Below are positions 33,723 to 41,708 of a stretch of 64,000 nt of DNA, one piece after another. The notes below the pieces were generated by a model. That model worked only from the letters and a program-made list of their open reading frames with translations. It was not told the DNA's origin and did not search any database. Source of the stretch: Chloroflexota bacterium (GTDB lineage: Bacteria; Chloroflexota; Anaerolineae; UBA4142); contig JACRMI010000133.1 of NCBI GenBank assembly GCA_016215025.1, positions 35,804-99,803 on the forward strand. Reading direction: 5' to 3'. The translations under genes were made by a program, and so were the position numbers. Position 1 is the first letter of the stretch, and the number at the start of each line of letters is the position of its first letter.

Positions 33723-34361
33723 GTTGAAAATCCAATCGAAAAAGTAACGGCATTTGTCACCCGCAAAACGCCATCGGGAATCGATTTGCTCTTGCTGGCG
33801 CATCCGTACGCCGGCAATCAATTTCCCAGCGGCACCGTCGAAGAAAACGAAACTCTCGATCACGCCGTCTTGCGCGAGGTCGCGGAAGAAGCAGGGTTGG
33901 TCGCGCCGCAGGTTCGCATCGTAAAACAGATTGACGCGCTCGACGATAATCTGTCCGAACAGACGCGCATCGTCACGCGCAAGACGAAAGTATATGCGCG
34001 TCCCGACGCCACCAGTTTCGATTGGGCAGAATTTCGGCGCGGCGTATGGGTGAACGTCGAGCGCGAGCAAAACGGTTTCACTCAAGTGACGTACGAAGAA
34101 TTAGACGATTATCCGAACGGCAACTATGTCTCGTATCGGATCACGGGCTGGGTTCCAAGCGATGCGCTGACCGCGAAGCAACGTCGTCATTTTTTCCATC
34201 TCATCGCCGACGGCGACACACCTGAAACGTGGACGCAATTCTCCGACAATCACACCTTTCGATTATTTTGGTCGCCCCTCGCCGCACTCGCCGAAATCGT
34301 TTACCCGCAGAATCGCCAGTTCGAGTATGTGCGCAACGAACTGGGTTATAGATTCGATTGA
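33723..34361 (+). CDS. Nudix hydrolase with unclear start, up to 212 aa
   Basis: A perfect Nudix box, GTVEENETLDHAVLREVAEEAGL, is present; the family hydrolyses nucleoside diphosphates linked to other groups. The coding frame clearly begins upstream (VENPIEKVTAFVTRKTPSG is good Nudix sequence), but the frame has no ATG, GTG or TTG before a TTG at 33786, in the middle of a conserved strand. A REP element ends just upstream, so the original start may have been lost or altered. A C-terminal extension of about 90 residues follows the Nudix domain. Confidence is high for the family, low for the start. Confidence 0.75.
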   Translation, partial: VENPIEKVTAFVTRKTPSGIDLLLLAHPYAGNQFPSGTVEENETLDHAVLREVAEEAGLVAPQVRIVKQIDALDDNLSEQTRIVTRKTKVYARPDATSFDWAEFRRGVWVNVEREQNGFTQVTYEELDDYPNGNYVSYRITGWVPSDALTAKQRRHFFHLIADGDTPETWTQFSDNHTFRLFWSPLAALAEIVYPQNRQFEYVRNELGYRFD

Positions 34362-34365
34362 AACT

Positions 34366-34404
34366 CCCTCTCCCTCGTAGGGAGAGGGCTGGGGTGAGGG
34401 TGAA
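34366..34404. repeat. CCCTCTCCCT/AGGGAGAGGG palindrome element
   Basis: A perfect short palindrome followed by GGGGTGAGGGTGA. A similar style occurs at 56436-56500. Belongs to a widespread intergenic repeat type. Confidence 0.65.
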
Positions 34405-34415
34405 CATGCGCATGT

Positions 34416-34444
34416 TTGACACAGCACACCAATCGTGTTAGAAT
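34416..34444 (+). promoter_or_regulatory. Promoter of the valine T-box transcript
   Basis: Consensus TTGACA, 17 bases, TAGAAT, ending a few bases before the T-box stem I. Confidence 0.8.
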
Positions 34445-34449
34445 CGCAT

Positions 34450-34752
34450 CAACAACGTCGAACCGGAAGAGTAGAGCAAATCGCGTTGATAGAGAAGAGA
34501 GGTCATCGGGTGTAAACCTCTCGCAACCGCAAGCTCGAACGTCGCCGGGGAGTTGAGTCAGCGAAATGCGTTTCGCAGAGTAGTTGATTCCGGGTTGCGC
34601 CGTTAAAAGCGAAGAGAGTCATATAGTCTAGTAGTCAACTAGTCATGTAGTCAACCTTTTCGACTACAAGACTAGCGACTAGAAGACTATCCGACTAAAA
34701 CAAGGTGGTACCGCGATGCCCTTTCGCCCTTGAGGTGGAAGGGCGTTTTTAT
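34450..34752 (+). promoter_or_regulatory. T-box leader, predicted specifier GTC (valine)
   Basis: A tRNA-sensing leader that lets transcription continue when uncharged tRNA is bound. The conserved T-box AAGGTGGTACCGCG is at 34702-34715, followed by the terminator stem CGCCCTT/AAGGGCG and five Ts (34725-34750). Stem I elements are visible: GGAAGAGTAGAGC, the AGAGAGG/CCTCTC distal stem and a specifier loop CTCGAAC-GTC-GCC at 34534-34546. GTC reads valine, which agrees with valS 2 kb downstream. Between stem I/II and the T-box lies an 80-base word hairpin foreign to T-boxes. Confidence 0.9.
34618..34700. repeat. Word hairpin inside the T-box leader (TAGTC family)
   Basis: Words TAGTCTAGTAGTCAACTAGT pair with ACTAGCGACTAGAAGACTA. 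It lies where the linker or stem III of the T-box is expected. Confidence 0.8.
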
Positions 34753-34753
34753 T

Positions 34754-34850
34754 TGAAGGCTGAAGGCAGAAGGCGGAAGGATGAATAACCTAATCCTGAT
34801 TATTTTTTCATCCTTCATCTTTCATCCCTCATCCTTCGGCTGACAGCGAA
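34754..34850. repeat. Word hairpin after the T-box terminator
   Basis: Words GAAGGCTGAAGGCAGAAGG and GGATGAA pair with TTCATCCTTCATC and CCTTCGGCTG. Confidence 0.75.
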
Positions 34851-34856
34851 CTAACG

Positions 34857-35399
34857 ATGAAAACATCTCGATTGCTTTTTGCCATCACCTGGCGCGGCGG
34901 CGCATGGGGCTTGCTCGTCGGCGCAATTCTGGGCGCGGCATTCGGCGCGATCTTTGCAGGCAAGCTGTTTGACCTAGGATTGGTTGAACAATCTGGGGCG
35001 ATACCGTCCTCGGATTATCCTCCCGCGATCGCCGATTTTATGGCAGGTTTTCTCGCACTCCTCGGAGGGATTGTGGGCGGAGGAGTTGGCATGCCAATCG
35101 GTTGGATGGTCGGCGCGAGCGACGGATTCCTCATCGGCATGTTGTTGCGAGCATCTACGGATCCAATGGGCAAGATACGAATCAATCGCAGTGTGCTATT
35201 TACGATCAGCATGTTATACACGAGTGTGGCTTCGTTGCTTGGATTTATTGTGATTCTGCGTTTCTACTCAACGCAGAGCGCAGCGACGAGTCTTTGGCTG
35301 CTGGCAATTGTCATCGTTCCCTCGCTGATCGCGGGTATTGCCTTAGGTTTCGTTAGCCAATTGCTTGTGCTCTGGTACGAACGTGAGGTGAGAAGATGA
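34857..35399 (+). CDS. Small membrane protein, first of three tandem paralogues, 180 aa
   Basis: Starts with the shared signature TSRLLFAITWRGGAWGLLVG, then glycine-rich membrane helices (GAILGAAFGAIFAG and GGIVGGGVGMPIGWMVGASDGF) and ends SQLLVLWYEREVRR. Four transmembrane segments are likely. I do not recognise the family. Its stop overlaps the ATG of the second copy by four bases. It is the first gene downstream of the valine T-box, so its transcription should respond to valyl-tRNA charging unless an internal promoter exists. Confidence 0.7.
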   Translation: MKTSRLLFAITWRGGAWGLLVGAILGAAFGAIFAGKLFDLGLVEQSGAIPSSDYPPAIADFMAGFLALLGGIVGGGVGMPIGWMVGASDGFLIGMLLRASTDPMGKIRINRSVLFTISMLYTSVASLLGFIVILRFYSTQSAATSLWLLAIVIVPSLIAGIALGFVSQLLVLWYEREVRR

Positions 35400-35956
35400 C
35401 GACAAGTCGATTGCTCTGGGGCACGACTTGGCGTGGCGGTGCGTGGGGGTTGCTGGCTGGTACGTTCGTCGGCGCGACGTTTGGCGCGCTTTTTGGGAAT
35501 ACGCTGATATTCGGCGTTGGGCTGCTGCAACAGCAAGAGCGGATTGGGCTGAGCGATCTGCCACAGTTAATCCCAGCATTTGCCATTTTCGCAATCATCG
35601 GCAGCGTGATGGGTGCATTGTTCGGCGTGCCGACAGGATTTGCCGTCGGAGTTGCAAATGGATTGTTGTTAGGAATTATTTCTCGCATGTTCTTTTATCC
35701 GCTGACGGACGTTCGCGGCTATCGCTGGGTGATTGCGTTAATCAGCATGACATTCACGGCGCTGGCATCCTGGGTTGGCTTTATGCTCATCATGCTCTTG
35801 TACGCGAATCAGGACAAGGCGAATTGGGTTGGACTCGCCATCTTTCTGATTGTGCCGGCGCTGATTGCGGGAGTTATCGCTGGGGCCGTCAGTCAAATCG
35901 GTGCGCGGTGGTACGAGAAGGCAAGTAGAGATTTGAGATTGGAGATTGGAAGTTAG
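35396..35956 (+). CDS. Small membrane protein, second paralogue, 186 aa
   Basis: Opens with TSRLLWGTTWRGGAWGLLAG, close to the first copy, and keeps the same four-helix layout (ALFGVPTGFAVGVANGLLLG, then LISMTFTALASWVGFMLIML) and the WYEKAS end. Overlaps the first copy by four bases, so translation is coupled. Function unknown; the repeated small glycine-zipper helices suggest oligomers in the membrane. Confidence 0.7.
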   Translation: MTTSRLLWGTTWRGGAWGLLAGTFVGATFGALFGNTLIFGVGLLQQQERIGLSDLPQLIPAFAIFAIIGSVMGALFGVPTGFAVGVANGLLLGIISRMFFYPLTDVRGYRWVIALISMTFTALASWVGFMLIMLLYANQDKANWVGLAIFLIVPALIAGVIAGAVSQIGARWYEKASRDLRLEIGS

Positions 35957-35992
35957 ATATTAGATGTTGGAAAGCGAAGGCGAGGTCACGCG

Positions 35993-36562
35993 ATGACAAC
36001 GCAAAAATTACTATGGGGCATGACGTGGCGCGGTGCAGTGTGGGGATTTATTTTCAGTATTATCTTCATTCTAGTTTGCTGGGTTGTTTCCCAAATATGG
36101 AATTCACTTCTTCTCGCTGATACTCGTGATATTCTTCTAAATAGTCTTTTTTCTTCTTCAGAATGGAGCCAACGCATTGTCACTTTTGTGATTGTCGGAC
36201 TACTTTGGGGTGGAAGTATTGGTATACCACTAATTTTATTTCTTGGAATTGTTGGGGGATTCTCATTCGGTATCTATACGCGGCTTTTTCACTATCCAAT
36301 TCTAAATCATCGAACTTATCGCTTTGTAAGACTTGCAAGCGGAATCTTGGGATTTATGTGGGAATTAGGTGGGTTCATAATCATCTCTTTTGCTTTGTTT
36401 CGCAACCCAATGATTTACGAGTACGGTTTTCTTCCGTTGGGAATTTTTCTGACTCCTTCCATTATTACCGGGCTTGCTTCAATTTATGTTTCTGATCGTC
36501 TCTCTCGCTGGTACGAACGCGAATCAGCAAAAGGAATCGCCCAAAATGTTTCAGTCAACTGA
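35993..36562 (+). CDS. Small membrane protein, third and most diverged paralogue, 189 aa
   Basis: Keeps TQKLLWGMTWRGAVWGF at the start and SRWYERES at the end, but the helices are more aromatic and the DNA is visibly richer in A and T than its neighbours, with many TTT and CTT codons. This suggests either faster divergence or a different origin. Four transmembrane segments predicted. Last gene before valS. Confidence 0.65.
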   Translation: MTTQKLLWGMTWRGAVWGFIFSIIFILVCWVVSQIWNSLLLADTRDILLNSLFSSSEWSQRIVTFVIVGLLWGGSIGIPLILFLGIVGGFSFGIYTRLFHYPILNHRTYRFVRLASGILGFMWELGGFIIISFALFRNPMIYEYGFLPLGIFLTPSIITGLASIYVSDRLSRWYERESAKGIAQNVSVN

Positions 36563-36589
36563 AATTCACAAATCAAAACCAACTGCCGT

Positions 36590-36705
36590 CATCGTTCTCA
36601 TCCCCGCGCCCATCACCGGCATCGGCGCGGGGCTAATTCGCCGGTAATTACGTTTTACGTTTTACGCATCATGTTTCACGCATCATGCATTACGAAATCA
36701 TAAGG
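36590..36705. repeat. Intergenic repeats upstream of valS
   Basis: A palindrome CCCCGCGCCCATC/GGCGCGGGG is followed by repeated words TTACGTTTTACGTTTTACGC and CATCATGTTTCACGCATCAT, reaching to the valS ribosome binding site. No promoter is obvious. Confidence 0.6.
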
Positions 36706-36715
36706 AGTCTTACTC

Positions 36716-39568
36716 ATGTCACAACCAACCGAAATGCCCAAAGCGTACGATCCGCATCAAGTGGAGGAGCGGTTGTACGAATGGTGGGAAAAGAACGGCT
36801 ATTTCAAGCCGCAAATCGATCCGAAGAAAAAACCTTTCGTGATTTCGATTCCGCCGCCGAACGTGACCGGCGAATTGCATCACGGTCACGCGATGTTTCT
36901 CGCATACGAAGACTTGATGATTCGCTGGCATCGCATGATGGGCGAGCCAACGTTGTGGGTGCCTGGCTCGGATCATGCTGGCATCGCCACACAGAACGTC
37001 GTGGAAAAGGCGTTGGAGAAGCAAGGCATCAAGCGCCGCGACATCGGACGCGAAGAGTTTGTCAAGCATGTGTGGGAATGGAAAGCCGAGTACGGCAGTA
37101 TGATCACGCATCAGATTCGCCGCATGGGCGCATCGTGCGATTGGACGCGCGAACGTTTTACGCTCGACGAGGGTTTGTCGCGCGCGGTGCGTGAAGCATT
37201 CGTGCGTCTCTACGAAAAGGGATTGATCTATCGCGGACCACGCCTCGTCAACTGGTGTCCGCGTGACGAATCGGCGATCAGCGATTTGGAAGTGGAGCAC
37301 GAGGACGAGCAAGGCAAACTCTACTACGTCAAATACCGATTAGAAGCTGTCAGCGGTCAGCCATCAGCGGACGAATTTATCATGGTGGCAACAACGCGAC
37401 CGGAAACAATCCTAGGCGATACGGCTGTCGCGGTGAATCCCAAAGACGAACGATACCAGCACCTCATCGGCCGCATGGCGATTCTGCCCGCGCTCGGTCG
37501 CCGTATTCCGATCATCGCCGATGACGCCGTCGATACGGAATTTGGTACCGGCGCGGTGAAGGTAACGCCGGGTCACGACCCAACCGATTACGAAATCGGC
37601 GCGCGGCACAATTTGCCGATCATCAACATCATGAACACCAACGCGACGATCAACAGCGAAGGCGGACCGTACGCCGGGTTGGATCGCTACGACGCGCGCA
37701 AAAAACTCGTGGAAGATTTGCAGCGCGATGGCTTGCTCGATCATATCGAAGATCACGCCATGTCGATTGGTCGCTGCCAACGCTGCGACGCGATCATCGA
37801 GCCGCTGATTTCGACCCAATGGTTTGTGAAAATCGCACCGTTGGCGAAGCCGGCAATCAAAGCAGTGAAAAAGGGCGACATCAAAATCGTACCTGAGCGT
37901 TTCAGCAAAATATATTTCAATTGGATGGAAAATATAAAAGACTGGTGCATCAGCCGCCAACTGTGGTGGGGACATCGCATCCCAGTGTGGTATTGCGAGA
38001 ACGGACACCAGACCTGCACGCGCACCGATCCAACGCAATGCGCGGTGTGCGGCTCGACGAATATCCATCAAGACGAAGACGTCCTCGACACCTGGTTCTC
38101 TTCCGGTCTGTGGCCCTTTTCAACGCTAGGTTGGCCCGACGAAACGGAAGATTATAAATATTTTTATCCGACCTCGGTGCTCGAGACCGGCTATGACATT
38201 TTGTTCTTCTGGGTCGCGCGCATGATTATGGACGGATTGGAATTCACCGGGCAAGTTCCATTCCACACTGTGTATCTGCACGGCTTGATTCGACACAAGG
38301 ACGGCAGCAAGATCAGCAAGTCCAATCCGCAGCCGGGCGACAATCCGCTCGACGTGATTGCGGATTACAGTGCGGACGCGTTGCGCTTTACGATCATTAC
38401 GTCGTCGGCACCGGGCAACGATACGAAACTCGATCTCGAAAAAGTGGAACACGCGCGCAACTTTGGCAACAAAATTTGGAACATGGCGCGCTTTATCACG
38501 AGCAATCTACAAGCCGATGAGACTCTCACACTCCCACACCTCGACACGCTCTCACTCGCCGATCGCTGGATTCTTTCACGCTTGAATCACACGATTGCCG
38601 AGATGACCAAAGCGTATCGCGACTGGGATTTCGGCGAAGGCACGCGGCTGGTACACGATTTTCTGTGGAGCGAGTTCGCCGATTGGTACATCGAAGCGGC
38701 GAAGAGTGCGCTGTACGGCAGCGATGCCGACGCCGCGCAACGCACTCGTTCGATTCTGCTACACACACTTGACGCTGGACTGCGCTTATTACATCCGACC
38801 ATGCCATTCGCCACCGAAGAAACCTGGCAACAACTGCGAGCCAGTTACCAGTCAACAGTCAACAGTCAACAGTCAGAAGCGTTGATTGTTGCACCGTGGC
38901 CCAAAGCGGATAAAAAGTTTTTCGATGCGCGCGCGGAAAAGGATTTCGCGATTGTGATGGACATCATTCGCGCGATTCGGAATGCGCGCACGGAATTCAA
39001 CGTCGAACCGGGCAAACGCATTCCGGCGGTGATTTCGGCAGGCGCGAGTACCGCGCCCCTACTGGAATCGCAGCGCGAGACCATCGCATTGCTCGCACGC
39101 CTCGATACTGCCGCATTCCAAATCGAAAAACACGCGACCAAGCCGGCGCAATCGCTTGCGCTCGTGGTCGGCAAAGTCGAAATCTATTTGCCCATCGCCG
39201 GCATGATCGATGTGGAAAAAGAAAAAGCGCGACTGAGCAAAGAAATCGCGAACGTGCGCGGAGCCATCGAGCGCGCAGAAAAACAGCTCGCCAGCGACTT
39301 TGCAACCAAAGCGCCGAAGGATGTCGTGCAAAAAATGCGCGACACGCTGGCGGCGAATCAAGAACGCGTGCAAAAACTCGACGCGCAGTTGGCCAGCTTG
39401 GAAGGTCGTGAAATCGAAATCGCGAAACCCAGGAACACGAAACTCACGAAGAAAACGAAAACCGTGAAAAAGAGGAGCACGAAAACGACGAAACGAGCGA
39501 AAACCGCGAAAAAGCAGAACACGAAACCCACGAAAAGAAGAAAAACCGCGAAAGCGAAACGAAAATAA
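36716..39568 (+). CDS. valS: Valyl-tRNA synthetase, 950 aa
   Basis: Charges tRNA-Val. Class I signature PPNVTGELHHGHAM at about residue 47 and the KMSKS loop as DGSKISKSNPQ at about 525; the editing domain holds TTRPETILGDTAVAVNP. The C-terminal coiled-coil (EKEKARLSKEIANVRGAIER) is complete. Two short segments look like in-frame repeat words: residues about 210-219 (EAVSGQPSAD) and 709-721 (SYQSTVNSQQSEA). After residue 903 the protein ends in a Lys/Thr-rich tail of about 47 residues, encoded by repeated ACGAAA words. Start has AAGGAG upstream. Controlled from the distant T-box. Confidence 0.96.
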   Translation: MSQPTEMPKAYDPHQVEERLYEWWEKNGYFKPQIDPKKKPFVISIPPPNVTGELHHGHAMFLAYEDLMIRWHRMMGEPTLWVPGSDHAGIATQNVVEKALEKQGIKRRDIGREEFVKHVWEWKAEYGSMITHQIRRMGASCDWTRERFTLDEGLSRAVREAFVRLYEKGLIYRGPRLVNWCPRDESAISDLEVEHEDEQGKLYYVKYRLEAVSGQPSADEFIMVATTRPETILGDTAVAVNPKDERYQHLIGRMAILPALGRRIPIIADDAVDTEFGTGAVKVTPGHDPTDYEIGARHNLPIINIMNTNATINSEGGPYAGLDRYDARKKLVEDLQRDGLLDHIEDHAMSIGRCQRCDAIIEPLISTQWFVKIAPLAKPAIKAVKKGDIKIVPERFSKIYFNWMENIKDWCISRQLWWGHRIPVWYCENGHQTCTRTDPTQCAVCGSTNIHQDEDVLDTWFSSGLWPFSTLGWPDETEDYKYFYPTSVLETGYDILFFWVARMIMDGLEFTGQVPFHTVYLHGLIRHKDGSKISKSNPQPGDNPLDVIADYSADALRFTIITSSAPGNDTKLDLEKVEHARNFGNKIWNMARFITSNLQADETLTLPHLDTLSLADRWILSRLNHTIAEMTKAYRDWDFGEGTRLVHDFLWSEFADWYIEAAKSALYGSDADAAQRTRSILLHTLDAGLRLLHPTMPFATEETWQQLRASYQSTVNSQQSEALIVAPWPKADKKFFDARAEKDFAIVMDIIRAIRNARTEFNVEPGKRIPAVISAGASTAPLLESQRETIALLARLDTAAFQIEKHATKPAQSLALVVGKVEIYLPIAGMIDVEKEKARLSKEIANVRGAIERAEKQLASDFATKAPKDVVQKMRDTLAANQERVQKLDAQLASLEGREIEIAKPRNTKLTKKTKTVKKRSTKTTKRAKTAKKQNTKPTKRRKTAKAKRK

Positions 39569-39572
39569 TCTA

Positions 39573-39604
39573 TTGCGAGGGCGTTGTTGAACGCCCTCGC
39601 AAAT
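39573..39604 (+). terminator. Hairpin after valS
   Basis: GCGAGGGCGTT/AACGCCCTCGC followed by AAATTTT; a weak T run. Confidence 0.65.
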
Positions 39605-39762
39605 TTTCCGGCAAATGAATTCGCAACAACGACTGCACCAATTCTACCTCTGCAAACAGGCAACCAATCCGCGAAGGCGGATTTCGTGAAATTGTCGCAG
39701 CGATTTCAATTGCCCGTGTCCAACTTTGACAGCAATCCAAATCAATGCGACAATCGGCGGCG

Positions 39763-40452
39763 ATGAAACCCTGGTCGAATTGCATCGTCACATTCTTGTT
39801 CATCGTGTCGGTCGCGTGTGCGCCTAGCCCAACGGTAACACCATCGCCAACCATTCCACCGCCCACGCTGACGCCGATCCCGTACAACACGGTCGTCGCA
39901 AAAATTTCGAGTAGGGGTGGGGTAACCCCACCCCTACAAGACCTGGGAACACGCATCGCAATTGCCGCCGAAGCCCAAGTTGGCGTCACGACGATTTACG
40001 ATTCGGCGTACGTTCGGCTCGATTACCCTAACGGCGATGTGCCGATCGAGCGGGGCGTCTGCACGGATGTCGTCGTGCGCGCCTTCCGCGTCGTCGGCAT
40101 CGATTTACAAACGCGCGTGCATGAAGACATGAAAAAGAATTTCGCCGCGTACCCGAAAGACTGGAGCTTGACCAAGCCGGATGCGAACATCGATCATCGA
40201 CGCGTGCAAAACTTGGCGACGTATTTCACGCGCATGGGCAAGCGCATCGGCGCAGATGACGACGACGAAAAATTCAAACCGGGCGATGTGGTCGCCTGGC
40301 AATTGAGCGGCTGGATGCAACACATCGGAATTGTATCGGCAGAAAAAATTGAAGGGACGGATCGATATTACATCATTCACAACATCGGCTCTGGCACGCA
40401 CAAAGAGGACGCTCTCCGATGGTTTAAGATCATCGGACATTATCGCTGGTAA
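39763..40452 (+). CDS. DUF1287 lipoprotein, 229 aa
   Basis: Lipobox FIVSVACAPS, a Thr/Pro linker and then the DUF1287 domain: RGVCTDVVVRAFRVVGIDLQ with the conserved cysteine, VHEDM, and NIDHRRVQNL. The family has an NlpC/P60-like fold and is thought to act on the cell wall. Between linker and domain the residues SSRGGVTPPLQDL are encoded by the palindrome also found at 1669-1695. Start choice is between 39745 and 39763; both lack a strong ribosome site. Confidence 0.8.
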   Translation: MKPWSNCIVTFLFIVSVACAPSPTVTPSPTIPPPTLTPIPYNTVVAKISSRGGVTPPLQDLGTRIAIAAEAQVGVTTIYDSAYVRLDYPNGDVPIERGVCTDVVVRAFRVVGIDLQTRVHEDMKKNFAAYPKDWSLTKPDANIDHRRVQNLATYFTRMGKRIGADDDDEKFKPGDVVAWQLSGWMQHIGIVSAEKIEGTDRYYIIHNIGSGTHKEDALRWFKIIGHYRW

Positions 40453-40468
40453 ATATTGGAGACAATCG

Positions 40469-41050
40469 ATGCGCGTTATTTCTGGCACAGCAAAAGGTCG
40501 AACATTGAAACCTGCAGGACAAGCGACTCGCCCAATTACGGATCGCGCCAAGACAAGTCTGTTCAATATTCTCGGCGCGCGCGTCGTCAATGCGAACGTG
40601 CTCGATCTGTTTGCGGGCGCGGGCAGCGTCGGCATCGAAACCCTGTCGCGGGGCGCGCGCGCCGCGACCTTCGTCGAATTGGATCGCGCCGCGTTGAGTG
40701 CAATTCACACGAATCTTGAAACCACGCGCTTGGAAAATCGCGCTCACGTCGTGCGGCTCGACGTGTTCAAGTTCATTCGCCGCACACAAGAAAAATATGA
40801 TTTGATCTACGTCGCGCCGCCGCAATATCGCGGCTTGTGGGCAGACACGCTCAACACGCTCGATGGTTTAGATTTGCTCACCGAGAAGGGCGTCGTCGTC
40901 GCCCAGATTCATCCGAAAGAGTACAAAGAACTTGCGCTGACCCAACTCGAATTGTTCGATCAGCGCAAGTACGGCAGTACGTTGTTGTGTTTTTATCAAC
41001 GCAAGTTAGAATCAGCGAGCAGCGCGACGACTTCTTCATCCGACGTTTGA
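40469..41050 (+). CDS. rsmD: 16S rRNA (guanine-966 N2) methyltransferase family protein, 193 aa
   Basis: N-terminus MRVISGTAKGRTLK and RPITDRAKTSLFNIL are RsmD hallmarks; the SAM loop is VLDLFAGAGSVGIE and the acidic partner FVELDR. The catalytic motif, normally DPPY, reads YVAPPQYRGL here, so Asp and Tyr are changed. The last 18 codons overlap the convergent phosphoribosyltransferase gene by 55 bases. The frame opens upstream inside the previous gene; I start at the ATG at 40469. Confidence 0.88.
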   Translation: MRVISGTAKGRTLKPAGQATRPITDRAKTSLFNILGARVVNANVLDLFAGAGSVGIETLSRGARAATFVELDRAALSAIHTNLETTRLENRAHVVRLDVFKFIRRTQEKYDLIYVAPPQYRGLWADTLNTLDGLDLLTEKGVVVAQIHPKEYKELALTQLELFDQRKYGSTLLCFYQRKLESASSATTSSSDV

Positions 41051-41637
41051 TCGAAGATCAAATAAAAGCGCCCGACCGCCAGAAATGGTTCAGGCGTCGC
41101 CAGCACAATCGCTTGATCGCATTCGTGTTCGAGTCGCTTCATCGTTTCGGCGGGGGCAACGGGAACCGCCAGAATCAATCGCATAGGTCCTTGCTTCCGC
41201 AACGAACGCAACGATGCCAAGACCGTCGAACCGGTCGCGATGCCGTCGTCGATCAAGACGACGGTTTTGTTTTTCACGTCGAGCAGCGTCCGATCTTGCC
41301 GATACATCTCCAGTCGCCGCTCGATTTCTTTGCGCTGATATTCGACCTCGCGCTCAATCACCTCATCCGAGATTCGCAAGTCCCGCACCAGCTCGTCGTC
41401 GAGCAAAACGTCGCCTGTGCTCGTCACAGCGCCAATTGCCAATTCAGGATTCATCGGCGCGCCGAGCTTGCGCGCGATAAAGACATCGAGCGAAACGTTG
41501 AGCGCGCGCGCCACTTGCGCCGCCACGACGACACCGCCGCGCGGAATCCCCAGCGCGATCACGTCCGGCTGATTGGCGAGAAATTGCAATTGGGTCGCAA
41601 GCTGCTCCCCTGCGTCGCGACGATCACGAAAAATCAT
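40996..41637 (-). CDS. Phosphoribosyltransferase family protein, 213 aa
   Basis: The PRPP loop VVLIDDGIATGST is at about residue 120 and the N-terminal IALGIPRGGVVVAAQVA is typical of the ComF/Mycobacterium-type phosphoribosyltransferases of unknown substrate. The hood contains RKLGAPMNPELAIGAV. It overlaps rsmD tail-to-tail. Might use a nucleobase as substrate; cannot be specified. Confidence 0.88.
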   Translation of the reverse strand: MIFRDRRDAGEQLATQLQFLANQPDVIALGIPRGGVVVAAQVARALNVSLDVFIARKLGAPMNPELAIGAVTSTGDVLLDDELVRDLRISDEVIEREVEYQRKEIERRLEMYRQDRTLLDVKNKTVVLIDDGIATGSTVLASLRSLRKQGPMRLILAVPVAPAETMKRLEHECDQAIVLATPEPFLAVGRFYLIFDQTSDEEVVALLADSNLR

Positions 41638-41647
41638 GTTACACCCT

Positions 41648-41708
41648 AGTAGATTGTCAATTAGTCAATTAGTAACCAGGTAACCAATTGACATTACATG
41701 TTGACTAG
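41648..41708. repeat. Word hairpin between the phosphoribosyltransferase and thpR
   Basis: Words TGTCAATTAGTCAATTAGTA pair with AACCAATTGACATTACATGT and TTGACTAG. Confidence 0.65.

Noticed and set aside
39569..39744. A small gene between valS and the DUF1287 gene
   Set aside because: Short frames there lack ribosome sites and protein-like composition; the region holds the valS hairpin and low-information sequence.
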